Shown here: positions 1-7,473 of the stretch, piece by piece
How positions within the stretch are numbered: position 1 is the first letter of the stretch
Layout of the letters: each line of letters opens with the position of its first letter
Assembly (NCBI GenBank): GCA_900546675.1
Contig: URDQ01000074.1
Coordinates: forward strand, 1 to 7,885
From: an uncultured Porphyromonas sp.
GTDB taxonomy: Bacteria > Bacteroidota > Bacteroidia > Bacteroidales > Porphyromonadaceae
Length of the DNA stretch: 7,885 nucleotides
Reading direction: 5' to 3'
Notes under the pieces: model-generated
What the model was told of the DNA's origin: nothing
Database searches by the model: none
The model's input: the letters and a program-made list of their open reading frames with translations, nothing else
Translations under genes and position numbers: made by a program

Positions 1-41
1 GCCTCCTCCCTCTCTCAAACGACAAATGGACTATTGACACA

Positions 42-49
42 CCCCCCCC
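42..49. repeat. C8 homopolymer tract
   Basis: A run of eight C lies directly before a tail of the local repeat family, at the left edge of the window. It is outside any gene. Runs of this length are prone to length change by slippage, but nothing here shows that this one controls a gene. It parallels the G9 run at 7228-7236. Confidence 0.6.
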
Positions 50-150
50 TACAAAGGGTTACACGTCACGCTTTGACACAACGGACGCTCAGACCGAGCG
101 TCCCTACAAAGGGCTACTCGTCTTGTCCGCCCCTACAAGTCGTTACTCGT
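45..150 (+). repeat. Cluster of repeat-family units, left flank
   Basis: Three related units can be seen. A tail fragment at 47-67 reads CCCTACAAAGGGTTACACGTC with its first base omitted in shorter forms. A complete unit at 79-123 has a perfect 7-bp hairpin, GGACGCT (83-89) with AGCGTCC (97-103) and the loop CAGACCG, followed by the tail CTACAAAGGGCTACTCGTC. A diverged tail follows at about 130-150, CCCCTACAAGTCGTTACTCG. The complete unit matches 7306-7350 at 43 of 45 positions. The layout, a hairpin followed by a constant tail, resembles dispersed intergenic repeats of the REP or MITE kind. I see no protein-coding capacity. Family assignment is inference; the sequence identity is directly visible. 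Confidence 0.8.
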
Positions 151-189
151 TACTAGAGTCACTAGACAGATCAGTGGTTATACTACGAC

Positions 190-226
190 AATCGGGGTAG
201 CTCTCACTAGGAGGGCTACCCCGATT
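190..226 (-). terminator. Strong hairpin after the giant surface-protein gene
   Basis: Bases 190-205 pair with 211-226 over 16 positions. All are Watson-Crick pairs except one T-G pair (202 with 214), and the loop is five bases (ACTAG, 206-210). It sits 30 bases past the stop codon of the 1537-residue gene, where an operon terminator would be expected. Neither side carries a clear T-run, so classical intrinsic termination is not proven. The hairpin could equally serve as a 3'-end stabiliser or a two-way terminator. Confidence 0.65.
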
Positions 227-255
227 ACTCTATCTATATGCGACGACGAGCGTTC

Positions 256-3200
256 TTATCGCTGAAGCTTCTTGATCCAGCGGAGACCGTCGGCGGACTG
301 TACGTCGAGCAGTACGACCTCTGTCTCGGGCATCTCGATATCTACCTGCGTCTGACCATCGGTCGTGGCACGCTCCAGTAGATAGCCGTGTACGCTGTAC
401 AGCTGGTAGCCGGCGATACCCTGATCGTAGGATATGCGATAGCCCGTAGCGGTGCGCCCTATCTGTAGCTCGTCTTGTGGATCAACCACCTCCTTGTTCG
501 AGCGAACACCTGCATACGACATACGTAGTTCGAAGCGGCGTCCATCTCGAGGGCTATAAGCGTAGCTATAGCTCGGGTTGGCGAGCAGATCTTGCTCGGT
601 GCCTCGCAGGCGGTCGTAGAGCGACAGCTTGTCAAAGGGCTTCTCCGACAACGTCGTGAAGTCTAACGTGAGCATACCATCGGTAGGAGCATAAATGCCT
701 AGTTCGAGACTCGTATAGGGAGCATCAGTCTGTACGAAGTTACAGCTACCGTCAGTTGGATTGACAAAGTAGGCAACTGGAGCGGTCTGCATCGTACTTG
801 GAGCGATCAATGCAGGTGTAGCACTAACGGTCGCTTCGGGCAGTAGCATAGCAAAGCCCTTGGCACCCTTGACATCAGAGACGGTCAGACTTACTGCTCT
901 CTGATCGGCAAGGCTTGTTGCACTATTGCCACTACGTAGCTCATAGTTTGCTGTACCATCTGCCTTAGGAGGTAGAAGTACCGATTGATCTCCTGTCGTG
1001 GGGAAGTGAAGCTGAGAGACTCCCATCTTGACCTTAACAACGAAGGCCTGAAGTGGTGCAATCTGACCATTCGGCAACTGTGTGTATGTAGCATCTGGAG
1101 CAACTGCCTTGACGTGATAGTAGTGCCACGCTCCATCTGTGAATAGATAGTAGTAGGGCTCTATGTTACTAGCATTTGCCTCATAAAGCTTGTCAAAGCT
1201 AATCGGAGTCATAAATGGATTGCCCACAAGTGCCATCAGCTGAGGCACCTCAGCAATCTTTTTAAGCTTCAATGTATAGCCCTCAGTAGCTTCACCAGCA
1301 GTATCATCGGCTATAGAGCCGATCGCCTTGGTCGCACTATCCTCAAAGACAAAGCGATAGTCTTGTTCGGGATCTCTACGAGCTCCGTCCATCTTGCTGA
1401 TAGGCTTCAAGTCTCGCTCGTTGAAGTATACGAATAGTGACAGCCACTCTTTTGGATCATATCGATGGAGCGGATAGAACTCCTTACGACCATTCTGCTC
1501 ATTGGTTTCATAAAATGGCAAGCGTATGATACCCTGTAGACCATTAAGGTTCTTGTGATCTGAAGCTCCAATCTTGTCAGCCTGATAACCAACGACCTGG
1601 AGAGCTAATGCTAGGTTAGAGTCTGCGATAGGAGTCCCCTGAGTACTGATTGCCTGATCGAAAGAAGCCTCCGTTAGTGAGCCATCAGTATTTACTGGCA
1701 ATAGCTTGAGATAGCGCTGATAGGTCAGAGGATAGCCGGCTAGCGAGAAGTCTCCAGCATAGACATTCTTGATTGGCGTAGATAGCATATACCATCTATC
1801 ACGCTCCAAGAGAAGCGCATTAGCCTCTAGGTGCTGAGGATCTTCATACGGCTTAACTGTACCATCAGCTTGCATAATGCCAAAGTTGTAATCGATGAAA
1901 GCTCGAGCATAGCTAGAGAGTAGCTGAGGATTGCCTAGTGCTGCGCCGTAATGGAAGTAGATATCGTTACACACAGGCTCTCCGAAGGACTGTCTCATAG
2001 TCTTCGCTGGATCTAAGTCTGGGAAGAACTTATCGACAACACCTGGTATATGTACATTGGTACAAGATGCTGGGATAGCCTTTATCGGATTCCCCTGACT
2101 ATCTGCCCAGTTGTCAGTTGAGTTCCAATCTGCAGAGCTAGCTTCCTTACGCCACCACAACTCAGTAGGAGAGATGATCAACTGAAAGTCAATCTCCTCA
2201 TCTGTCGGAGCCTGATCACACAAGACATTTGTGATATGAGCCTTGTAGTGTCCTGCATGAGCTTTGGAAGCATTTTCTATCTTGAGTTCGGGTCCCTCTA
2301 TAGTTGATCCATCAGGGAGAGTCCAGCTGTACTTCGACTGAGCGGACACCTTAGGTATTTTGAGAAGAATCGTGCTACCCTCACAGTATTTAGGGAACTC
2401 TCCATTATGTATCAAGATGTGCTCACTGCTCAAGTCAATCAGCGTAATCTTTTCACCCTCATTCTCTCGATCACACTTCTCGGTACGCATATAGAGATAG
2501 TACTCAGGACGGACTTGATCTGCTGTTAGGTCGAAGACAACAGGGCCATTATCATCTGCCTCACGCACCTTACTAGCGATGACTGTCTTATTATCCATCT
2601 CTCGTAGCTCTACAAAAACTCGCCCTGCCGTTTTAATCGGCATTAACGATATGTGTGCCCCAGCGCCACTCTTACAGATATACGCCTCGAAATTATCTCG
2701 GTCATACGTTGGTTTCCCAACCTCAATCTCACGAGTATGTATGAGATCCAAACAGGGGAGCTCCGTTATATCCCACCAAAATAGATCTTTGGCATTTTCA
2801 GTCGTGTAGGTAATCTCGATCTTGTAATCTGCCCAAGGGATGTCTACATAGAGATCCTCAGGACTCTGTCCATTAAGGACATCAGGGTCGGCAATAACCC
2901 TTACCTTAGTCCTTGGACTGCTCTCCCATTTAGATGTCTCATTGGGGAAGAAGGCTTTGTTCACCGGATTGTATAGCTTTACAGTAGCAACCGTTATGAC
3001 GGGCTTACCATCTCGAAGTATTATCTCGGGAGACTTAGCCCCACGAAATGGATATACACGCAAATTTTTACAGTCAACTGGATCAATAGCTGGCTTTATG
3101 TTAGCTCGCTCAGGTCCATACTCAAACTTGGGAATACGATGATCATATAAAAGGCCATGATCGAGAGGGTGATCGCCTCTAATCGATCTTATCTCCCCAA

Positions 3201-4869
3201 ACATATCCATATAGGTAACCTTAAAATTGTAGCGACCTGGTGGAAGCTTGACATCCCAGCAAGGCTCCGCATATGGGTTATCTGCAGGAGCTGCGTCGTT
3301 GGGGAATGGATAAATCCACCAAGAGGTATGATTCTTAGGGATGGTGATAGGCACATTGAGCTTGGGTTGATACTCATTTTGTGGCTGGTACTCGTCTGGT
3401 GCCTTTACTAAGGTGATTTGAACACCCGCAGCAGGGATCTGAAAATACCAGCCAAGGGCTCCATCCTCAATCGCTAAAGCCAAAACAACATCCATTGTAC
3501 CCTCACAAAAGTAATGACCTTCTATATGAGGCTCTGCTCCAGGGAGAAAGAGATTCGTACGCTTATCAAAGGTATCAGGTCTAGTATCTCGATAATAATT
3601 TCTAATTATAAAACCTGCCTCATCGTCAGTGGTTGAGATATCGGTTATTTTGTTACTAAACCGCATTGTTGCGACCTTTCCAGTAGCATCTTTCATTACG
3701 ACATTATTTGCCACCTCCCAAGACATCGCCTTATTAAATTCTTTCCATTCTCTAGCGTCCTCCTTGGTAAAGAATACAGGGCCTAAATGGTTCACACCGC
3801 CAAAAGCAGACGATCTCACCTCTACGGGAAATGTCAAAGACTCTACGAACTCCTCCTTGATACGAAACTTCGGTCTATACTCCATCTTATAAGGTCTCTT
3901 GGCTGGATCATAGACTGGAGGATCGCTTGCTTCAAGCCAAGGATTAGGATCATACGCATTTTTACCCCACACCTGAGTAATAAATTTAGCAGCCTTTGGA
4001 TCTGTTGCCCCTTTCGGACGACAAGCGATGACCATTTGTTCATAAGCGAGAGTAACCATCTCATTTGCAGTCATCCCATTGCAGATTTTGGCAAAGAGGT
4101 GTGGCACTTCTTTAGTTACGGTTGGGAAATTCCCCTGATTGTCGGGGCAATAATCCCTGAACGTATCTGTTACTTTCCACAAACCATAGTCCCCTTGGAA
4201 GGTAGGCTCCTCTCCTTCATATTTATTGAGAGTTACCCAATTGATAGGCTTCGCATTTTCTTTGCCTGGGAAATTAAGATCGGGACTCGTATAGAGCATA
4301 TAGTCGGCATACATACAGAAAGCATACTCGAAGTAGTAAAAAATCGAGTCAACTGGATAGCCAAAATAGATTGGATTTGGGTCTTCTGAACAGACTCCCC
4401 CAAACTGAAAGCGCATAGAGACCCAGTCGGGGTGTCCAGCTGGTGTCGTAAAGCTTTGTGTCCACCCGCCAGTATCAGGAATCCAATGGCTAGCCGTTGG
4501 AGCTACTCCAACTTTCGCCTGCTGGGTTACAATAGATCCAGAGGCATCGGATATCTCCAGCTCATAATTTCCTGAGAGAAGATTCCAAATGGTAATCTTT
4601 TCAGTTGTAGCAGTGTAAGTCATTGGCTCCGCAAAGCCCTCAGGCACTTGAGTGAAGTGGATGGTATAGGGAGCCGTCCCCGACTCTACTTCTAGTAGTA
4701 TGGTTCCAGTACCTTTAGTGACTCCTGGGAGACAAGGGCGATTTTTACCAACTTTTACCTGTAGCTGAGCTTGTGCCATTAGAGGTAAGGCACAATAGGT
4801 ACAGAGGATTAGGAGGTATGTCCAAAATCGTTTGTTATATGTCGTTCTTGTGAGATTATAGTGTTTCAT
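256..4869 (-). CDS. Giant surface protein with Ig-like and SprB-like domains and a probable type IX sorting domain; candidate fimbrial tip adhesin
   Basis: This is a 1537-residue exported protein. Residues 1-34 form a signal peptide with no lipobox, with probable cleavage after the A-Q-A ending at residue 34. Residues about 46-113 resemble a SprB-type repeat (GTAPYTIHF, then NLLSGNYELEISDASG). Residues about 815-900 look like an Ig-like domain (C829, W849, and a GHYKAHITNVLC strand near 873-884). Residues 903-943 (WWRKEASSADWNSTDNWAD region) and 1025-1041 (RWYMLSTPIKNVYAGDF), plus GNPFM at 1216-1220, match a pattern I recall from large Bacteroidota surface proteins. The last 70 residues, with GYQLYSVHG (1487-1495) and the ending WIKKLQR, look like a type IX secretion C-terminal domain, though its usual G-x-Y is absent. 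The gene starts 53 bases after the preceding fimbrial gene, in the place held by mfa5 in P. gingivalis, but no von Willebrand A motif (DxSxS) was found. A tip-adhesin role is inferred from position. The 5' third is much more A+T-rich than the 3' end. Confidence 0.88.
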   Translation of the reverse strand: MKHYNLTRTTYNKRFWTYLLILCTYCALPLMAQAQLQVKVGKNRPCLPGVTKGTGTILLEVESGTAPYTIHFTQVPEGFAEPMTYTATTEKITIWNLLSGNYELEISDASGSIVTQQAKVGVAPTASHWIPDTGGWTQSFTTPAGHPDWVSMRFQFGGVCSEDPNPIYFGYPVDSIFYYFEYAFCMYADYMLYTSPDLNFPGKENAKPINWVTLNKYEGEEPTFQGDYGLWKVTDTFRDYCPDNQGNFPTVTKEVPHLFAKICNGMTANEMVTLAYEQMVIACRPKGATDPKAAKFITQVWGKNAYDPNPWLEASDPPVYDPAKRPYKMEYRPKFRIKEEFVESLTFPVEVRSSAFGGVNHLGPVFFTKEDAREWKEFNKAMSWEVANNVVMKDATGKVATMRFSNKITDISTTDDEAGFIIRNYYRDTRPDTFDKRTNLFLPGAEPHIEGHYFCEGTMDVVLALAIEDGALGWYFQIPAAGVQITLVKAPDEYQPQNEYQPKLNVPITIPKNHTSWWIYPFPNDAAPADNPYAEPCWDVKLPPGRYNFKVTYMDMFGEIRSIRGDHPLDHGLLYDHRIPKFEYGPERANIKPAIDPVDCKNLRVYPFRGAKSPEIILRDGKPVITVATVKLYNPVNKAFFPNETSKWESSPRTKVRVIADPDVLNGQSPEDLYVDIPWADYKIEITYTTENAKDLFWWDITELPCLDLIHTREIEVGKPTYDRDNFEAYICKSGAGAHISLMPIKTAGRVFVELREMDNKTVIASKVREADDNGPVVFDLTADQVRPEYYLYMRTEKCDRENEGEKITLIDLSSEHILIHNGEFPKYCEGSTILLKIPKVSAQSKYSWTLPDGSTIEGPELKIENASKAHAGHYKAHITNVLCDQAPTDEEIDFQLIISPTELWWRKEASSADWNSTDNWADSQGNPIKAIPASCTNVHIPGVVDKFFPDLDPAKTMRQSFGEPVCNDIYFHYGAALGNPQLLSSYARAFIDYNFGIMQADGTVKPYEDPQHLEANALLLERDRWYMLSTPIKNVYAGDFSLAGYPLTYQRYLKLLPVNTDGSLTEASFDQAISTQGTPIADSNLALALQVVGYQADKIGASDHKNLNGLQGIIRLPFYETNEQNGRKEFYPLHRYDPKEWLSLFVYFNERDLKPISKMDGARRDPEQDYRFVFEDSATKAIGSIADDTAGEATEGYTLKLKKIAEVPQLMALVGNPFMTPISFDKLYEANASNIEPYYYLFTDGAWHYYHVKAVAPDATYTQLPNGQIAPLQAFVVKVKMGVSQLHFPTTGDQSVLLPPKADGTANYELRSGNSATSLADQRAVSLTVSDVKGAKGFAMLLPEATVSATPALIAPSTMQTAPVAYFVNPTDGSCNFVQTDAPYTSLELGIYAPTDGMLTLDFTTLSEKPFDKLSLYDRLRGTEQDLLANPSYSYAYSPRDGRRFELRMSYAGVRSNKEVVDPQDELQIGRTATGYRISYDQGIAGYQLYSVHGYLLERATTDGQTQVDIEMPETEVVLLDVQSADGLRWIKKLQR

Positions 4870-4922
4870 AGCCTTTGATGGGAATGAGTCGTATGGTCTA
4901 GTAGCTTAAGGTTCGTAAGGAG

Positions 4923-6170
4923 TTAGAAGGTGTCTAGTCCTGTCTCTAGAGATCTAAAGTCTGCACGATATGGCGTGGCTACGACACGATAGCAACTATT
5001 GCGATAGACACTCTGGTCAGAGGGTTCAAAAGTGGCAGAGGTCGTAAGGTAGTCATCAGCACCTTCGTTATGACGGTCAAAAGAGAATGTGGTCGTGTGC
5101 TCCTTCTTTTCCTTAAAATCCCATGGATCGGGATAGTAGTTCCACGTAATCTTCATCACTGTCGCTTGCTCGGCTTCTAGCCCTTGTGCTACAAGACGCT
5201 CAGGCAGGTAAAAGTGTACTCGATAGTCCAACAGATAAGCGCCTCCAATGGGATCATCCTTAGGAAGGTCGTCTAGCCCGACCACAGAAGACTCATCTAC
5301 TACTCGGGAGAGAGTAACAGCTGTTTCATCTGAAGACGTTTCGAGAGAGGAGTATTGATTTGCGGGGAAGAGCGGTGTTTCGTCTGTGGATTTATCTATA
5401 TCTATAGTAACGACACGATCAAATCCCCATGGACCTATCCAACTACAATCAAACTTACCATCGCTACGCCTAGTTGCCTCGACACAATCCTTGATGATGA
5501 GCTCTACCTTGGCTAGTATGCGCAGTAGCTCGACCCCTTTTGTCGGAGTAGGGAGCTGAAGCTTAAGAGGGCTATCCTTAGCCCCACCCTTTCGCATATC
5601 GACAGCACTATATTCGGCAGTCATCGGGACATAAAATTTGGAAGAGACTTTGCGCTCTATACCATAAGTATTCAACACGATTGACTTAATCTCATCTCGT
5701 GTTGTAACGGCAGAGAGGATTCTGGAGAGATCTTTTCTCGCTGAAGTCTTCAGAGAAGATTCATTGGCGATAACCATCATATCGTAGATGCCCATCTCAT
5801 CCTCTTCAAGCTTGAATGAGACTTCATTGTATCCCGTAGTAAGCTTATTGGGGCTATGAGAGTCAGGATCTAGGCCCCTAAAGTAGAGGTTCTTCTTAAC
5901 CTCATCTCCTTGGAGCAGTATGATACGAAGCTCCGTGACATAGTCTTCTTTGTCAGTCTTGTCGGTGTTGATACTATAGACTCCGTCTTCCTGAGCTCGC
6001 AGATTCTGAGTGTGCACTCCTCGCACGCCGAACTGGAGCGAGAGATAGCCCCCCTGTCCATCACCGATCAGCTCCTCGTCACAATCTTGCCGTACACAGC
6101 TGGCAAGGGAGAGCAACATGCCGATAGTTAGGAGTGCAGTGTATATTATATTGTATCGTGGTCGATTCAT
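4923..6170 (-). CDS. Fimbrillin-fold lipoprotein, probable accessory/tip fimbrial subunit (Mfa3/Mfa4-like)
   Basis: This is a 415-residue predicted lipoprotein. The signal peptide ends in the lipobox LASC, making C25 the lipidated residue. It is followed by the strand GYLSLQFGVRG (41-51), typical of the start of Bacteroidota fimbrillins. YDMMVIANES (129-138) and LLRILAKVELIIKD (215-228) recall core strands of the FimA/Mfa1 superfamily. The protein ends with YRNSCYRVVATPYRADF (389-405), like the C-terminal strand used in subunit assembly. I chose the ATG at 6170 because it places the signal peptide at the N-terminus. The alternative ATG at 6230 would add 20 polar residues and overlap the upstream gene by 34 bases. 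The gene lies 26 bases after the anchor gene and 53 before the giant gene. Length is between my recollection of Mfa4 and Mfa3, so the exact equivalent is unsure. In P. gingivalis such precursors are trimmed after an Arg by gingipain Rgp; R50 and R57 are the visible candidates here. Confidence 0.78.
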   Translation of the reverse strand: MNRPRYNIIYTALLTIGMLLSLASCVRQDCDEELIGDGQGGYLSLQFGVRGVHTQNLRAQEDGVYSINTDKTDKEDYVTELRIILLQGDEVKKNLYFRGLDPDSHSPNKLTTGYNEVSFKLEEDEMGIYDMMVIANESSLKTSARKDLSRILSAVTTRDEIKSIVLNTYGIERKVSSKFYVPMTAEYSAVDMRKGGAKDSPLKLQLPTPTKGVELLRILAKVELIIKDCVEATRRSDGKFDCSWIGPWGFDRVVTIDIDKSTDETPLFPANQYSSLETSSDETAVTLSRVVDESSVVGLDDLPKDDPIGGAYLLDYRVHFYLPERLVAQGLEAEQATVMKITWNYYPDPWDFKEKKEHTTTFSFDRHNEGADDYLTTSATFEPSDQSVYRNSCYRVVATPYRADFRSLETGLDTF

Positions 6171-6196
6171 AGTGATGTGACGATATGAGTATGAAG

Positions 6197-7156
6197 TTAC
6201 AGTTCGATCTCGTAGGAGTGTACCTTCCACCCATCGATGATGATCTCGATGGCATAATGGGTATTGTCGGGTAGCTCCTGAAGACGGATCTCAATGTCGT
6301 ACTCAAACTGACACTGGGGCTTGTAGTCAGGTTTCTTAGCTAGTAGCTCCTTGAGATCGTATGTAAAGATCTTGGCTCCCGTATCAGACCGTACGATGCT
6401 TAGCTGAGGGCGTGTCTTAGCGTCATCTAGTCGTAGCGTGCTGAGACGCGTGCTACGTGTCGTACCCTCGCTGGGAAGGTCTGCCTGGTAGATGACATGC
6501 TTGGCAGGATTGGTCAGCTGTCCCATAAAGTCATACGCTGCGTTATTATCCTCAATCTGGATCTGTAGTGGATAGATGACTCTGCTGGGGAGCTTAGTAA
6601 GGTGTATGTCAAAGTTGTTGCTGTAACGTGTCAGATTAGGACGTATAGGCAGTCTGAGACTCGTTCCCTCTGGAGGCACGGGGCAGTCCACAATGTCTGT
6701 GGCGAAGTATAGGGGCTCGGGTAGTAGCCCCGTAAATATGTCTAGGTCTGAGAGCCTAAGGGCTAGTCTGCAGTCCTGATGCTTGTTGTGAGATGAGGGC
6801 GTGAGGTCACTCATTGTGTAGAGCTTTGGTGAGACCCCGACCCACATCGTGTAGCGGTACTGCTCTCCACATTCGTTTGCTACAGGCACTTCGATAGCTG
6901 TCGCCTCGGACAGGTCAATAGGCTCAAAGTGCTTGTAAGCGACAATCTCTCCTGTGGAGGGCTTGCTGATGACTAAGTCTAGGTAACCTGCCTTGCCTAT
7001 ATAAGCACTATCAGGCATACAAGGAGTCTGCATATGTGGGGTAAAGACCAATATGGTCGGACACTCTCCTCGATCATAAACCATCCTATCACAGCTCACG
7101 AGTGATAAGACGAGGAGGGGAAGCAGGAGTATGTTATATATAGTGTGTCGCTTCAT
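6197..7156 (-). CDS. Fimbrial anchor lipoprotein, FimB/Mfa2 family
   Basis: This 319-residue protein matches the size of Mfa2 in P. gingivalis as I remember it, about 320 residues. A short signal peptide ends in LVSC with C22 as the lipid-bearing cysteine, followed by DRMVYDRGECPTILVF, the usual opening of the family. LPSRVIYPLQIQIEDNNAAY (about 194-213) resembles the conserved ItDnNg region. The end, IIIDGWKVHSYEIEL, matches the family's IxINGW-type final strand. FimB/Mfa2 proteins sit in the outer membrane, end the fimbria at its base, hold it to the cell, and limit its length. The gene follows the Mfa1-like gene across a repeat-filled 317-base spacer and precedes the second lipoprotein by 26 bases, as in the mfa cluster. 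No convincing Bacteroidota promoter (TTTG and TAnnTTTG boxes) was found directly upstream, so it may depend on read-through from the fimbrillin gene. Family assignment is fairly secure; which fimbrial system it belongs to is inferred from the neighbours. Confidence 0.87.
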   Translation of the reverse strand: MKRHTIYNILLLPLLVLSLVSCDRMVYDRGECPTILVFTPHMQTPCMPDSAYIGKAGYLDLVISKPSTGEIVAYKHFEPIDLSEATAIEVPVANECGEQYRYTMWVGVSPKLYTMSDLTPSSHNKHQDCRLALRLSDLDIFTGLLPEPLYFATDIVDCPVPPEGTSLRLPIRPNLTRYSNNFDIHLTKLPSRVIYPLQIQIEDNNAAYDFMGQLTNPAKHVIYQADLPSEGTTRSTRLSTLRLDDAKTRPQLSIVRSDTGAKIFTYDLKELLAKKPDYKPQCQFEYDIEIRLQELPDNTHYAIEIIIDGWKVHSYEIEL

Positions 7157-7227
7157 AAAGTGTAGCTATGATTGAGAGATCAGGGGTGTCTAGTTAAAAT
7201 GGAGTAGGTCGTAAGGGTAATGAAAAT

Positions 7228-7236
7228 GGGGGGGGG
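7228..7236. repeat. G9 homopolymer tract upstream of the anchor gene
   Basis: Nine consecutive G (C on the coding strand) lie 72 bases before the ATG of the Mfa2-like gene. Mononucleotide G/C runs of this length are known contingency loci when placed in promoters or genes of surface structures in other bacteria. Here the tract lies in the leader or promoter region of a fimbrial anchor gene, so phase-variable expression is possible but not shown. Confidence 0.6.
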
Positions 7237-7238
7237 AA

Positions 7239-7259
7239 GACGTGTAACGATCTGTAGGG
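7239..7259 (-). repeat. Inverted partial copy of the repeat tail
   Basis: Read on the minus strand, these 21 bases match the left-flank tail at 47-67 at 18 of 21 positions, with the differences confined to a five-base centre. It lies in opposite orientation to the units at 7306-7422. No hairpin half is obvious, so it seems to be a decayed or partial unit. Confidence 0.6.
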
Positions 7260-7305
7260 ACGTACAGCCCGTTGTCCTTAAGCTTTAACGCTGTAGCCTT
7301 TGATG

Positions 7306-7350
7306 CAACGGACGTTCAGACCGAGCGTCCCTACAAAGGGTTACTCGTCT
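7306..7350 (+). repeat. Complete repeat unit, right flank
   Basis: The unit is a hairpin, GGACGTT (7310-7316) with AGCGTCC (7324-7330) and loop CAGACCG, followed by the tail CTACAAAGGGTTACTCGTCT. It is the same orientation as 79-123 and differs at two of 45 positions. One of those differences changes a C-G stem pair to T-G, so pairing is retained. Confidence 0.82.
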
Positions 7351-7363
7351 GTCAAACGGGGAC

Positions 7364-7422
7364 GGACGCCCTCTCGCTAGATACTAGCCGTGCGTCCCTA
7401 CAAAGGGTTACTCGTCTGTCAA
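7364..7422 (+). repeat. Second right-flank repeat unit with a different hairpin
   Basis: Here the outer stem is GGACGC (7364-7369) with GCGTCC (7392-7397). Inside it is a small hairpin, GCTAG (7376-7380) with CTAGC (7384-7388). The tail at 7392-7422 is identical over 31 bases to 7325-7355. The loop sequence is unlike that of the other units, yet the stem and tail are kept. Confidence 0.75.
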
Positions 7423-7452
7423 GCGTGGACGCACGCAGTGGTGCATCCACGC
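7423..7452 (-). terminator. Terminator-like hairpin after the Mfa1-like gene
   Basis: GCGTGGACGCAC (7423-7434) pairs with GTGCATCCACGC (7441-7452) at 11 of 12 positions around a six-base loop. It lies 21 bases past the fimbrillin stop codon in the direction of transcription. There is no strong T-run after it. It may end or attenuate the abundant shaft-subunit message before the anchor gene, or it may simply be a third, tail-less member of the adjacent repeat family. Confidence 0.45.
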
Positions 7453-7473
7453 AAGCAGATCAAGTCTATTAGA

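Larger units (their letters stand above)
7157..7473. other. Repeat-rich spacer between Mfa1-like and Mfa2-like genes
   Basis: This 317-base stretch has no gene I can support. From the anchor-gene side it holds a leader of about 70 bases, a G9 run (7228-7236), an inverted partial repeat tail (7239-7259), a complete hairpin-plus-tail unit (7306-7350), a second unit (7364-7422) and a third hairpin lacking a tail (7423-7452). The only open frame here is a run through the repeats on the plus strand, which I regard as non-coding. The region is where transcription could be attenuated between shaft and anchor genes. Confidence 0.7.

Noticed and set aside
1480..3640. von Willebrand A metal site in the giant protein (D-I-S-T-T at residues 410-414)
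   Set aside because: The pattern is not DxSxS, and the surrounding residues do not resemble the hydrophobic strand that precedes a true metal-ion site.
3787..4389. 200-codon plus-strand open frame inside the giant gene
   Set aside because: It lies wholly antisense to a long gene with a coherent signal peptide and domains. Its translation is rich in Ile, Trp and Arg with no recognisable features, and no ribosome site was seen. It is a shadow frame.
6171..6230. Upstream ATG at 6230 as start of the accessory lipoprotein
   Set aside because: It would add 20 polar residues before the signal peptide and overlap the anchor gene by 34 bases. The ATG at 6170 gives a normal lipoprotein signal.
7239..7452. 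CRISPR array
   Set aside because: Units are few, spaced irregularly, partly inverted, and contain their own hairpins. There are no uniform spacers and no cas genes.
7272..7472. 66-codon plus-strand open frame in the spacer
   Set aside because: It is translated straight through repeat units and hairpins that also occur outside any frame at the left end, so it is a by-product of repeat sequence.
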